A DNA stretch of 64,000 bases from Clostridia bacterium (GCA_017618135.1 JAFZUV010000018.1:1-64000); one strand, 5' to 3'. Shown: positions 35,978 to 45,280, counted from the first letter of the stretch. Translations and numbers: made by a program. Notes: a model not told the origin generated them from the sequence alone.

Positions 35978-37176
35978 TGAATATACTTGTTACCGGAGCC
36001 AAGGGCTTTGTAGGTAAAAATCTTGTAGAAAATTTAAAAAACATTAGAGATAAAAAGAACAACACAAGGCCCGGAATATCTATAGAAAATATCTACGAAT
36101 ATGACATAGACAGTACACCGGAAAACCTCGAAAATTATTGCAAAAATGCAGATTTTGTGTTTAACCTTGCAGGGGTTAACAGGCCTGAAAATCCGGAGGA
36201 TTTCAAGCGCGGAAATTTCGGCTTTGCATCGGAGCTTTTAGCTACTCTTAAAAAGTATGAGAACAAGGCGCCGGTTATGCTTTCCTCCTCTATTCAGGCA
36301 ACTCTGCAGGGGCGCTTCGGTAAATCCGAATACGGAATTTCTAAAAAGGCGGGCGAGGACTTATTTTTTAATTACGGGAAAGAAAACGGTATAAAGGTAT
36401 TGGTGTACCGCTTCCCTAATCTTGCCGGTAAATGGGTAAGACCTAATTACAACAGTGCCGTAGGCACTTTTTGCCATAATATTGCTAATGATTTGCCGAT
36501 AACGGTGAACGACCCTTCGGTTGAGCTTGAAATATTGTTTATAGATGATTTGGTTGAGGAAATGTATGACGCGCTTGAGGGAAAAGAGCACAGATGCGAG
36601 TTTGACGGTCTCGGTACGGTTCTTCGCAAGGACGGAAAGTACTGTGCCGTACCTGTCACCCATAAAGTCACGCTTGGATATATCGTTGAATGCCTTAATA
36701 GATTTCATGATCAGCCAAAAACCCTTTTGATGCCTGAAATAGCGCCTGGCAGCTTTGAAAAGAAGCTTTATTCGATGTATTTGTCATATCTGCCGGAAGA
36801 TAAAACGGCGTTTGAGCTTAAGATGAACATAGATGCACGCGGCAGTTTTACAGAACTGTTAAAAACCGAAAAATGCGGACAGTTTTCGGTAAATATATCA
36901 AAGCCGGGAATAACAAAAGGCCAGCACTGGCATAACTCAAAATGGGAATTTTTTATAGTAGTCTCAGGTCGCGGGCTTATAGAGGAACGCAAAATCGGTA
37001 CAGAAGAAGTGAGAAGATTTGAGGTGGATGGGGACAATATTACTGCGGTTCATATGCTACCGGGATATACGCATAATATTATAAACCTTTCCGATACCGA
37101 AAATCTGGTAACGCTTATGTGGGCAAATGAGCAATTTGACCCGGTTAATCCTGATACTTTCAGAGAGAATGTATAA
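35977..37176 (+). CDS. capF: UDP-sugar reductase CapF (SDR plus cupin)
   Basis: A 399-residue two-domain enzyme. The N-terminal SDR domain has GAKGFVGKN (about 7-15), NLAGVNRPENPEDF and an active-site YGISK (Tyr119, Lys123). The C-terminal cupin (about 275-395) has GQHWHNSKWEFFIVVSGRG and LPGYTHNIINLS, with metal-binding histidines. The layout is that of CapF/WbjC, which reduces the 4-keto intermediate to UDP-2-acetamido-2,6-dideoxy-L-talose on the way to UDP-L-FucNAc. AAAGGAGG precedes the ATG, and a terminator-like hairpin follows. The partner dehydratase CapE is not in the window. Confidence 0.9.
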   Translation: MNILVTGAKGFVGKNLVENLKNIRDKKNNTRPGISIENIYEYDIDSTPENLENYCKNADFVFNLAGVNRPENPEDFKRGNFGFASELLATLKKYENKAPVMLSSSIQATLQGRFGKSEYGISKKAGEDLFFNYGKENGIKVLVYRFPNLAGKWVRPNYNSAVGTFCHNIANDLPITVNDPSVELEILFIDDLVEEMYDALEGKEHRCEFDGLGTVLRKDGKYCAVPVTHKVTLGYIVECLNRFHDQPKTLLMPEIAPGSFEKKLYSMYLSYLPEDKTAFELKMNIDARGSFTELLKTEKCGQFSVNISKPGITKGQHWHNSKWEFFIVVSGRGLIEERKIGTEEVRRFEVDGDNITAVHMLPGYTHNIINLSDTENLVTLMWANEQFDPVNPDTFRENV

Positions 37177-37182
37177 AAAAGC

Positions 37183-37224
37183 AAGGTCGTTTATCGAACA
37201 ACAGCCCGGTAAACGACCTTTTAA
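37183..37224 (+). terminator. Terminator-like hairpin inside the polysaccharide locus
   Basis: A perfect 11-bp stem (37183-37193 with 37210-37220) has a 16-nt loop and is followed by TTAAC after a final TT. It sits 7 nt after capF and before a new promoter, splitting the cluster into two units. Confidence 0.65.
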
Positions 37225-37252
37225 CTATTGTGTCAGTTTCGGTAAAGAGTTG

Positions 37253-37281
37253 TTGACTTGGGCGTGCGAGTGTGCTATATT
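37253..37281 (+). promoter_or_regulatory. Internal sigma-A promoter of the polysaccharide locus
   Basis: TTGACT (37253-37258), a 17-nt spacer and TATATT (37276-37281) with TGC before it as an extended -10. It would drive the sugar transferase and downstream genes. Confidence 0.8.
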
Positions 37282-37348
37282 ATATACACTAAATTTATTA
37301 TACATTTTCGCCTACAGAGTTTCGTTTTGAATTAAGGGAATTGGTCAT

Positions 37349-38170
37349 ATGATACTTTTGATAGTCGTATTGTCCTTGGTAGTTGTTTTTGTCGGTTTAC
37401 GGACAGTGGCTTTTTTACGAAGAGAAAAAGAGGATACAGATGTTTTCAATCCGTATCTGCATAAAGAGAAAGCGGGAGAGGTTTTACACGGGGAAATGAT
37501 AGCATTTGCGGAAAATCTCCCACAGAATCCGCAAATTTCTTGCGGAGTATATGCAAGGATATTTAAGCGATTTTTAGATGCGTTTATTTCTTTTTTCGGG
37601 CTGATTATTCTATCACCGGTTTTTTTTGCGCTTTTCGTGGCGATCATAATTGATGATCCGGGTCCTGTGTTTTTTAAGCAGACAAGAGTCGGCAAGGATA
37701 TGAAGTTTTTTAAGGTTCATAAATTTCGTTCTATGAAAATGTCAACCCCGCATGATATGCCGACGCATATGCTTCAAAATCCTGAACAGTACATAACCGG
37801 CGTAGGTAAGTTTTTGAGGAAATTATCGCTTGATGAATTGCCTCAGATTTGGGATATTTTCAGAGGAAAGATGAGTATTATAGGTCCTCGTCCGGCACTT
37901 TGGAATCAGGCTGATCTTGTGGCAGAGCGCGAAAAATACGGCGTTAATGACTTATATCCGGGTCTTACGGGATTTGCTCAGATAAACGGGCGTGATGAAC
38001 TTAAAATTTCCGAGAAGGTGAGCTATGACCGGAAGTACAAAGAGAATATAAGTTTCTGGTTTGATGTCAAATGCTTTTTTGGTACGATAGTTTCGGTACT
38101 TAAGAGTGACGGCGTTGTCGAAGGCGGTACCGGGGAAATTGAAAAGCACAAGAGTAAGGTCGGCAAATAG
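37349..38170 (+). CDS. Initiating undecaprenyl-phosphate sugar phosphotransferase
   Basis: A 273-residue bacterial sugar transferase (PglC/WcaJ C-domain type) that would load the first sugar-1-phosphate on the lipid carrier. There is an N-terminal membrane segment (1-20), the re-entrant helix region RFLDAFISFFGLIILSPVFF, then DDPGPVFFKQTRVGKD, KVHKFRSMK, LRKLSLDELPQIWDI, GKMSIIGPRPAL and PGLTGFAQINGRDEL. It lacks the large N-terminal domain of WbaP/WcaJ, so it resembles short enzymes. UDP-FucNAc or a similar sugar is a plausible donor, but this is inference. AAGGGAA lies before the ATG. Confidence 0.9.
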   Translation: MILLIVVLSLVVVFVGLRTVAFLRREKEDTDVFNPYLHKEKAGEVLHGEMIAFAENLPQNPQISCGVYARIFKRFLDAFISFFGLIILSPVFFALFVAIIIDDPGPVFFKQTRVGKDMKFFKVHKFRSMKMSTPHDMPTHMLQNPEQYITGVGKFLRKLSLDELPQIWDIFRGKMSIIGPRPALWNQADLVAEREKYGVNDLYPGLTGFAQINGRDELKISEKVSYDRKYKENISFWFDVKCFFGTIVSVLKSDGVVEGGTGEIEKHKSKVGK

Positions 38171-38209
38171 TCGGTCGGCAGGGATTTATGAAGGGCAGTG
38201 AGTGCATAA

Positions 38210-39070
38210 TTGGACAACGGTGTTAGAGATTTTTCGGTGCTGATGGCAGTTTATTATAAAGAAAACGCACAATACTTTGATTTGGCGCTTAACAGTATTT
38301 TTGAAAAACAAACGGTAAAACCTTCGGAATTTGTCTTGGTATGCGACGGACCGCTTGGCGAAGATCTTAACGGTGTGATTGAAAAATACCAAAGCGAATA
38401 TCCCGAGGTTTTTCGCGTATACAGGACGGAGAAAAATCAGGGACTCGGGAACGCTTTAAATTACGGACTGGAAAGATGCTCACACAACCTTGTTGCTCGG
38501 GCGGATAGTGACGATGTTTGCTGTGAAAACAGATTTGAAGAGCAAATCAAGTATATGGCGGAGCATCAGGATGTGTCGGTTGTAAGCTCTTATATTGATG
38601 AATTTGAAACCGATTGGGCAGTTCCGATAAGAAAAAAGGAATTGCCGCTTACCCATAAAGAGCTTGTGGAAATGGCGAAGTTTCGAAACCCGATAAACCA
38701 TATGGCGGTGATGTTCAGGCGAGATGATATTATGGAAATCGGTTCTTATCACCATCTTCTTTATTTAGAAGATTACGAACTCTGGGTGAGGGCTATAATA
38801 GATGGTAAAAAACTCGGAAATATCGGTAAAGTTTTAGTCCACGCAAGAGCAGGCAGAGAGATGCTCGCAAGGAGAGGCAATAAGGAATATATTAAAAGTT
38901 GGCGTGTTTTGAGTAAATATATGCTTACTAACGGTATGATAAATAAATTTCAGTATGTAAGAAATATGATCGCAATTCGCGCATTTGTTTGCTTGTCTTT
39001 AAGACTTCGCAAAAAGCTTTACGGCGGTTTTTTACGGAAAAAATTAAACAGCGGATATTCAAAAAAATAA
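38210..39070 (+). CDS. Family 2 glycosyltransferase
   Basis: A 286-residue GT-A enzyme similar to AmsE-type exopolysaccharide transferases. It starts FSVLMAVYYKENAQYFDLAL, followed by FVLVCDGPL, NQGLGNALNYGLERC and the nucleotide-sugar/metal motif ADSDD near residue 100. It starts at TTG 38210, with GTGAG upstream; the start is uncertain. The donor and acceptor sugars are unknown. The gene is 39 nt after the sugar transferase. Confidence 0.88.
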   Translation: MDNGVRDFSVLMAVYYKENAQYFDLALNSIFEKQTVKPSEFVLVCDGPLGEDLNGVIEKYQSEYPEVFRVYRTEKNQGLGNALNYGLERCSHNLVARADSDDVCCENRFEEQIKYMAEHQDVSVVSSYIDEFETDWAVPIRKKELPLTHKELVEMAKFRNPINHMAVMFRRDDIMEIGSYHHLLYLEDYELWVRAIIDGKKLGNIGKVLVHARAGREMLARRGNKEYIKSWRVLSKYMLTNGMINKFQYVRNMIAIRAFVCLSLRLRKKLYGGFLRKKLNSGYSKK

Positions 39071-39106
39071 AATTAAGTATTCCTAAAAGGAGAGCTTAGC
39101 GCTGAA

Positions 39107-39874
39107 ATGAGAGAGCTTAGTTTAGATGAGCGAAAGAAAATACTTTTGGAAATTTTAAAGGATATTGACGCTTTTTGCAAAAAAGAAAAAATCACATATT
39201 ATCTTGACAGCGGCACTCTGCTGGGCGCTGTAAGACATAAAGGCTTTATACCGTGGGACGATGATATAGACATTGCAATGCCGCGCGATGATTACGAAAG
39301 GTTTAGATTGCTTTTCAATTCGGAGAAATGCATCGTTTTTTCGCATAAAACAAAAAAAGATTATTATTACCAGTTTGTGAAAGTGAATTATAGACGCTCA
39401 AGTATCATTGAAACGGATATCCCCCAAATTGAAGGACTCGGGGTAAATATAGATGTTTTTCCGCTTGATGGTATGCCGGATAATTTAATTCTCAGAAGAA
39501 TTCATCAGGATTATCTTATGCTTTTGAATAAAGTGAGAGCGTTAAATGTTCATTTAAATGACAGAGCACCGTCTGTGCTTAAGTTTGCTTTCAGGTGGAA
39601 GTGGCTGATTAGACGGACAGACAATTCCGGAAAAAGGTTTGATATGAGTAAATCCAAATATTGCGGAAATATAGTGGTGACAAATGTGCGTCACAAGGAG
39701 ATACCGATAAAGTGTTTTGCCGGTACGGAATATCTTGATTTTGAAGACGGTAAATATCCCGCTCCTGCAGGTTATGATGAATATTTGCGGATGCTGTACG
39801 GAGATTATATGAAACTGCCGCCTAAGGAAAAACAGGTCGTTTGCCATAATACAAGAGCATTTTTGTATGATTAG
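39107..39874 (+). CDS. LicD-family phosphotransferase
   Basis: A 255-residue protein of the LicD/fukutin family, nucleotidyltransferase-fold enzymes that add phosphocholine or similar diester-linked groups to cell surface glycans. Motifs are ITYYLDSGTLLGAVRHKGF, PWDDDIDIAMPRDDYERF (the metal-binding DDDID) and a C-terminal FEDGKYPAPAGYDEYLRMLYGDY. With the LicC-like gene at 49223-50116 it suggests CDP-choline-dependent decoration, though other phospho-groups are possible. AAAGGAG lies 14 nt upstream, a long spacing. Confidence 0.88.
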   Translation: MRELSLDERKKILLEILKDIDAFCKKEKITYYLDSGTLLGAVRHKGFIPWDDDIDIAMPRDDYERFRLLFNSEKCIVFSHKTKKDYYYQFVKVNYRRSSIIETDIPQIEGLGVNIDVFPLDGMPDNLILRRIHQDYLMLLNKVRALNVHLNDRAPSVLKFAFRWKWLIRRTDNSGKRFDMSKSKYCGNIVVTNVRHKEIPIKCFAGTEYLDFEDGKYPAPAGYDEYLRMLYGDYMKLPPKEKQVVCHNTRAFLYD

Positions 39875-39904
39875 AAATCATAAAGCAGGATTTAAGGGGT
39901 TATT

Positions 39905-40981
39905 ATGGGGATATTGAATATAGCATCGACAAAAAACAGAAATCAATTCGTAGATATTATGCGTGGTATTGCTATGCTTTTGGTAGTGCTTGGTCACACT
40001 ATGACCGGCAGCACCGTAAATAGTGAGCAAAGCTTCATATTTAATGTTATCTGGTCACTTCAAATGCCGTTGTTTATCCTTATAAGCGGTTATGTAACAA
40101 GGTATTCAAAGGATATTGATACGCTTCAATCTCTTTTTAAGCTTTTGCGGAAAAGGACGGTTGCCTATCTTTTACCGTTAGCATTCTGGTCGTTTTTGAT
40201 ACGAGGACTTATTCTGCGTCAGAAAATATTTTTCGATTTCAAGTATATTCTTTGGCATATGGATAATGGATATTGGTTTTTAGCAACTATTTGGACTATA
40301 AGCGTGATATTCGGCATTTCAAGCTATATTTCATCATTTGTAAAATCATCGGTGTTTATTAAACAAGCCATACTTTTTGCGTCTTATGTCTGCGGTATGG
40401 CGGTGCTCGGCGGTATCGGCTATTTTGCCGGAATGTCATTCTTTTGCATAAAGCTTACTCTTTACTATATGCCGTTCTATTTTACAGGATATCTTTACGG
40501 GCAGTACAGGGATAAAATTTTTGCCCTCTCGTTCGGAAGACAAGCGGTTGATGTAATCGTAGCGGTATGTTTTGCAATTTGGCTGTTTGTTCTTGTTCGT
40601 TTTAATCTTTTCTCTATGTCTGACGGTGGAGTGAGGCTTATAATCAGGGCTGTTGCGTCTCTGTCCGGTTGTATTGCCGTTTGCGGACTGTTAAAGGCCG
40701 CCATATGCGAAAAATCAAACGAGGGGGGGTATATATCGGCAATCAGATGGGTGGGCGTCCATTCGCTCGAGATATACCTTACACACTATCTGTTTTTGCA
40801 TAGCCTGCTGTCTATACCGATGCCGATAATGATGTCGCTTAAAGGGGCGGCGTCGGTTCTTGCAAATTACACAGTTACGCTTACGGTTACGGCAATCGCG
40901 GTTACACTTATAAATTCCAGTAAGGTTCTGTCTTTTTGTCTTTACGGCAAAAGAAAGCAGAACAAAAAGATGATGGAGTGA
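39905..40981 (+). CDS. Membrane acyltransferase, acyltransferase-3 family
   Basis: A 358-residue integral membrane protein with about ten helices. The N-terminal FVDIMRGIAMLLVVLGHTM holds the R and H signature of acyltransferase-3 proteins, and SLQMPLFILISGYVTRYS follows. Near the C-terminus is HSLEIYLTHYLFL. It probably O-acetylates a sugar of the polysaccharide repeat. Start ATG with AAGGGG upstream. Confidence 0.86.
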   Translation: MGILNIASTKNRNQFVDIMRGIAMLLVVLGHTMTGSTVNSEQSFIFNVIWSLQMPLFILISGYVTRYSKDIDTLQSLFKLLRKRTVAYLLPLAFWSFLIRGLILRQKIFFDFKYILWHMDNGYWFLATIWTISVIFGISSYISSFVKSSVFIKQAILFASYVCGMAVLGGIGYFAGMSFFCIKLTLYYMPFYFTGYLYGQYRDKIFALSFGRQAVDVIVAVCFAIWLFVLVRFNLFSMSDGGVRLIIRAVASLSGCIAVCGLLKAAICEKSNEGGYISAIRWVGVHSLEIYLTHYLFLHSLLSIPMPIMMSLKGAASVLANYTVTLTVTAIAVTLINSSKVLSFCLYGKRKQNKKMME

Positions 40982-40991
40982 TTCTTCTCTG

Positions 40992-42317
40992 ATGAATGAT
41001 GAAAAACGGGTAATGATAATAGGCACAGTGCCGTATAATAAAAAGTCGACTTCACGCGCCTTTGACGCATATTTTCATTATTTTCAAAAAGAGAATATCG
41101 CTCAAATATTCTCGAATACGAAGAAACCGTGTAAGGGGCATTGCGGCACACTATTTCAGATAACCGATCAGAGAATGCTCAAGCGCTGGCTTGGTAAAAG
41201 AATTGAAACCGGTTTGATTTACAATTACGATGAACTTGAAGATGAGTGGAACGATACTGATTTGGAGCTTGACAGCGGCGCGGCAGAAAAAGCTTACAGG
41301 ATAGGGCGAAAGCATACGCCGTTTACTCATCTTTTAAGGGGCGTCTTGTGGCAAAAACGCTTTTGGTGTACGGAAAAGTTGAATAAATGGCTGGATGAAT
41401 TTGGACCTGAGTGTGTTTTCCTCGCTTTTTCAGATGATTTTTTCATTCCGAAAATTGCCCTTTATGTGGCAAAGCGTTATAATATCCCGATAGTTTCCTG
41501 TATCGGTGACGATTACTATTTTAACGGTGAAAAGACGCTTGACCCGTTTTATCATCTGTATAAACACAACTACCGTAAACTTATCGACAGGGTTTTTACG
41601 TGGCCGGGAAGCGCCATATATATAAGCGATAAAATAAGGGATAAGTATAATGCGGAGTTCGGGCTGGACGGCGAAACGGTATATCTTGCCTCGTCGATTG
41701 AGCGAAAGCCGTTTCGAGTGATAAATAAGCAGGCTCCCGTTATTACATATTTCGGCAATATCCGAATGGGGCGCAACAATTCGCTCGTCGATATAGGATA
41801 TGCCCTTCAAAAAATCAGTTCGGATTATTGTCTCGAAGTTTATTCAAACGAGCAGGATGAAAGATTTATTGAGGTATTCAAGGATAATCCGGGCATTGTT
41901 TTTTGCGGCTCGGTGCCGTATGCGCAGGTTCAAAAGCGAATGGCGGAAAGCGATATAACGGTTATCGTTGAGGGTTTTGATAAGAAAGATGTAAATCTTT
42001 CAAGATATTCGCTCTCCACTAAAGCGGCAGACGCACTCGCCAGCGGCGCCACAATACTCGTCTACGGTTCGCTTGAAAGCGGAATAATAGATTATATGCG
42101 CTCTACCGGCGCCGCTATGGTGTGCAATAATAAAAAAAATCTTGTAAGCTCTGTGAAGAAACTTATAAGCGATGAGGAACTGCAAAAGGAATTCTATGGT
42201 CAGGCTATAGTGATTACAGAAGAACATCACAACTTAAGGTCAAGTTGTACCGTTTCTGAAGGTATAATAAAAAAGGCGATAAGCAAAATGAAATCAGAGG
42301 ATAAGAAAAATGAGTAA
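40992..42317 (+). CDS. GT-B fold glycosyltransferase
   Basis: A 441-residue protein of glycosyltransferase family 4/1 type by overall layout: an N-terminal acceptor domain and a C-terminal Rossmann half with ITYFGNIRMGRNNSLVDIGYAL, GIVFCGSVPYAQVQKRMAESD and STKAADALASGATILVYGS. The usual EPFG/E-x7-E motif is replaced by LSTKAADALASG, so the catalytic details are atypical. It starts 10 nt after the acyltransferase stop. Specificity unknown. Confidence 0.75.
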   Translation: MNDEKRVMIIGTVPYNKKSTSRAFDAYFHYFQKENIAQIFSNTKKPCKGHCGTLFQITDQRMLKRWLGKRIETGLIYNYDELEDEWNDTDLELDSGAAEKAYRIGRKHTPFTHLLRGVLWQKRFWCTEKLNKWLDEFGPECVFLAFSDDFFIPKIALYVAKRYNIPIVSCIGDDYYFNGEKTLDPFYHLYKHNYRKLIDRVFTWPGSAIYISDKIRDKYNAEFGLDGETVYLASSIERKPFRVINKQAPVITYFGNIRMGRNNSLVDIGYALQKISSDYCLEVYSNEQDERFIEVFKDNPGIVFCGSVPYAQVQKRMAESDITVIVEGFDKKDVNLSRYSLSTKAADALASGATILVYGSLESGIIDYMRSTGAAMVCNNKKNLVSSVKKLISDEELQKEFYGQAIVITEEHHNLRSSCTVSEGIIKKAISKMKSEDKKNE

Positions 42318-43119
42318 GAATATGACAATGCTTATCCTTTCTTGCGATAAGTTTTCCGATTTATGGGACGGTCATATCAAACTGTTAGAACAAAACTGGT
42401 CTGACCGCTATATGGAAACATACATCGTAACAGATGCGTTCACGGATAAAAGCTATGAGAATGTGAAAATTATATCGGCAGGGACTGACGCCGAATGGTC
42501 GTATAGACTTGCGTTTGCTTTGCAATTTGTGAAAACAGAGTATGTTTTTATAACATTAGACGATTATTTTTTAATTCAAAAAGTAAGCGATTATTCTATT
42601 TCAGAGCTTACCGGAATGATGAAAAGAGAAAGCATTGATTATGTTCGTCTTTTTAAGAGACCTAAAAGAGCGACGCGTGAGGAAATACCGGGATATAGGG
42701 GCATTAACAGGATAGATACCGCCTGTAATTACAGTGTAAATCTTTATTCCGGAATATGGAAAAAAGATTTTATTGAATTCTGTGTAAAAAAACCTCTTAA
42801 TGCTTGGAAATTTGAAGTATCGCTTTACAAACGCGCAATTGAATACGGGGCAAAATGCGTTGTGAGCCTCAGAAACGAGTTTGTCATACTTGATGTTGTT
42901 CGCAAAGGAAAGCTTTTACATAAATCAGCGAGATATTTTAAAAAACATCCGGGAATTTATACCGGCGACAGAGAAATAAACAGTTGGAATTATGAAATAA
43001 GGCTGTTTATTAAAACCTGGGTCTCAAGGCATTTCCCATTATTTGTTTTGAAAGCTTTAAGAAGGATTATCTCAAAGCTCGGGTATCGCTCCTTCATAGC
43101 AAGCGAAAACGATCTTTAG
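42310..43119 (+). CDS. Putative GT-A type glycosyltransferase
   Basis: A 269-residue protein I do not assign to a named family. It opens MTMLILSCDKFSDLWDGHIKLL and has VFITLDDYFLIQ near residue 82, where DDYF looks like the DxD metal site of GT-A enzymes. DTACNYSVNLYSGIWKKDF follows. The C-terminus is basic (KALRRIISKLGYRS), suggesting membrane contact. It overlaps the preceding gene by 8 nt, with AGAGGAT as ribosome binding site. Context supports a polysaccharide role; the reaction is unknown. Confidence 0.6.
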   Translation: MSKNMTMLILSCDKFSDLWDGHIKLLEQNWSDRYMETYIVTDAFTDKSYENVKIISAGTDAEWSYRLAFALQFVKTEYVFITLDDYFLIQKVSDYSISELTGMMKRESIDYVRLFKRPKRATREEIPGYRGINRIDTACNYSVNLYSGIWKKDFIEFCVKKPLNAWKFEVSLYKRAIEYGAKCVVSLRNEFVILDVVRKGKLLHKSARYFKKHPGIYTGDREINSWNYEIRLFIKTWVSRHFPLFVLKALRRIISKLGYRSFIASENDL

Positions 43120-43144
43120 AAAGTGTTTTAATTGGGTGATATAA

Positions 43145-44041
43145 ATGATACTTATAACCGGTCTTACCGGAACCAGCGGAAGAGCGTTTTACGATGTTTT
43201 GTGCCGCGAGAAATACGGTGAAAAGATAAAAGCGGTAGTTAGACCCACAAGCGATCTTTCGATGTTTACCGGCACACCGCTTGATATTGAATTTGCTTAC
43301 GGTGATATTACCGATGAAGACTTTTTGGTTTCAGCTATGCAGGGTTGCGATAAGGTTTTTCATATAGCCGAGAAGCTGCTTGCAGAGTATGTTTGGCACG
43401 CAGTTATGTGTTCCCCTCAGATAATATATGTAATTATGGTGTCGAGTACCATAGTCTATTCAAATTTTTATCCGAAATTGCGGCTTAATGTTTTTGAACC
43501 GCAGATAAGAAAAGATTTTGAAAACCGCGGCGTTAAGTATGTATTTATAAGACCTACGATGATATTCGGTACGCCGAGAGACCATAATATCAGCACTTTT
43601 ATCCGTTGGTTCAACAAATATCCGATTTTTCCCATAGTGGGCAGGGGGAAAGCAAGTATACAGCCTGTTTCAAGGCTTGATGTTGCTGAGGGCTACTACC
43701 TGATACTTAAAAATCTGGATACGCTTGAAAGTACCGATTATATCGTTTCCGGAGAAAAGGAAATGAAACTTATAGAAATGTTCCGCATAATTACCGAATT
43801 GTCCGGGCATTGCGTAAGATTTTTTAATGTGCCGTATCCGCTCGCGCGCTTTTTAGTGGTGGCAGTTTGGCTTATTTCTTTCGGGAAGATTGACTTTAGA
43901 GAAAAATTGGACAGGCTGACTGAGGACCGCGCTTATCCTCATGAACGGATAACAAAAGAATTTGGATATGAGCCGAAGTCCTTTAGCGAGCGGGTAAAGC
44001 CACTTATTGAGCAAATAAAAAATGAGGGAAAATCTTCTTAA
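43145..44041 (+). CDS. Atypical NAD-dependent epimerase/dehydratase (SDR)
   Basis: A 298-residue extended-SDR protein. The Rossmann motif GLTGTSG near residues 6-12 is present, as are VSSTIVYSN, RPTMIFGTPRD and a C-terminal EFGYEPKSFSERVKP. The usual active-site YxxxK is not visible: after VVYS-like IVYSNFYP comes KLRLNVFEPQIRKDFENRG. The stretch between GCDKVFHIA and VSS is also short. It may be an inactive or redirected paralogue, or use another residue. AATTGGGTG is the only upstream ribosome-binding candidate. Confidence 0.7.
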   Translation: MILITGLTGTSGRAFYDVLCREKYGEKIKAVVRPTSDLSMFTGTPLDIEFAYGDITDEDFLVSAMQGCDKVFHIAEKLLAEYVWHAVMCSPQIIYVIMVSSTIVYSNFYPKLRLNVFEPQIRKDFENRGVKYVFIRPTMIFGTPRDHNISTFIRWFNKYPIFPIVGRGKASIQPVSRLDVAEGYYLILKNLDTLESTDYIVSGEKEMKLIEMFRIITELSGHCVRFFNVPYPLARFLVVAVWLISFGKIDFREKLDRLTEDRAYPHERITKEFGYEPKSFSERVKPLIEQIKNEGKSS

Positions 44042-44053
44042 GGAGGAAAATAA

Positions 44054-45256
44054 TTGAAGATTTTACTTATCAATTCAATGTGTGGGAGTGCAAGTACCGG
44101 TAGAATCGTCGCGGGTATATATGATCAGATTTTAGCTTCAGGAGGGCAGTGCAAAGTTGCATATGGCTATAAAAGAGCAACATTGGTGCCCGAGTGTGAC
44201 CTGTATAAAATCAATAGTAGGACTGGGTATTATTTTCATAACATTCTTGCAAAGATTACCGATAGAACCGGCCTCTTTTCCAAACGGCAAACTAAAAAGC
44301 TTATCAAGTGGATAGAAGAGTATAACCCTGATATCTTGAATATACATAATCTTCACGGTTATTATGTGAATTATAAAATCTTATTTGATTATCTGGCTCG
44401 GGCAAATAAAAAAGTCGTGTTAACTCTCCACGATTGCTGGTTGTTTACCGGACATTGTGCTCATTTTGATATGACAGGCTGTAAAGGCTATTTAGACGGT
44501 TGTGAAAATTGCAAGCAGATAAAAACTTACCCTAAGTCTTATTTTATGAGCCGCTCTGAAAAAAACTATCTTCTTAAAAAGCAACTTATTTCAAGCGTCA
44601 AAGATCTGACCGTTGTTACACCTTCAAAATGGTTAGCAAGTATTGTCAGGCAGTCATTTTTAGGTGGCAGAGATATAATAGTGATAAATAACGGCATAGA
44701 TTTATCTGTATTTAAGCCCACAGACAGCGATATAAAGGACAGACTTGGAATTGGAAATAAGAAAATGGTTCTTGCCGTGGCAAACAATTGGAATTACGGC
44801 AAAGGTTTTGACGATATAAATGAAATTGCAGATGACTTGCCGTCAGAAATAAAAATAGTTATGGTAGGTCTTGATAAAAGCCGGATCAAAAGAGTTAATC
44901 CCAATATAGTTGCATTAACCAGAACGGAAAGCATAAACGAGTTGGTCAGATTGTATTCAGCGGCGGATGTGTTTATAAACTTCACCCGTGAGGATACTTT
45001 CCCGACAGTGAATATTGAATCTCTCGCCTGCGGTACACCGGTTATAACATATAATACCGGCGGCAGTCCGGAAATAATCGGGGATAACTGTGGATGCATT
45101 GTTGAAAAGGGAGATAAAGATACTTCTGTTCAGGCAATAAAAAAATACTGTTCTATTAAAGAGACGCTTAAGCCGTTTTGCGTGTCTTGTTCAAAGAAAT
45201 ATAATATAAGCGATAGGTTCAAGGAGTATGTCGATTTATTTAAAATCTTAATTTAG
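44054..45256 (+). CDS. Family 4 glycosyltransferase
   Basis: A 400-residue GT-B enzyme related to WcaC/WcaL-like transferases: SMCGSASTGRIVAGIYDQI at the start, VLTLHDCWLFTGHCAHFDMTGC with a cysteine-rich insert, NNGIDLSVFKP, and the donor-site motif REDTFPTVNIESLACGTPVI. It starts at TTG 44054 with AGGAGG 7 nt upstream. Donor sugar unknown. Confidence 0.88.
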   Translation: MKILLINSMCGSASTGRIVAGIYDQILASGGQCKVAYGYKRATLVPECDLYKINSRTGYYFHNILAKITDRTGLFSKRQTKKLIKWIEEYNPDILNIHNLHGYYVNYKILFDYLARANKKVVLTLHDCWLFTGHCAHFDMTGCKGYLDGCENCKQIKTYPKSYFMSRSEKNYLLKKQLISSVKDLTVVTPSKWLASIVRQSFLGGRDIIVINNGIDLSVFKPTDSDIKDRLGIGNKKMVLAVANNWNYGKGFDDINEIADDLPSEIKIVMVGLDKSRIKRVNPNIVALTRTESINELVRLYSAADVFINFTREDTFPTVNIESLACGTPVITYNTGGSPEIIGDNCGCIVEKGDKDTSVQAIKKYCSIKETLKPFCVSCSKKYNISDRFKEYVDLFKILI

Positions 45257-45280
45257 TGACTCTGATCGCGGGAGATAGTA

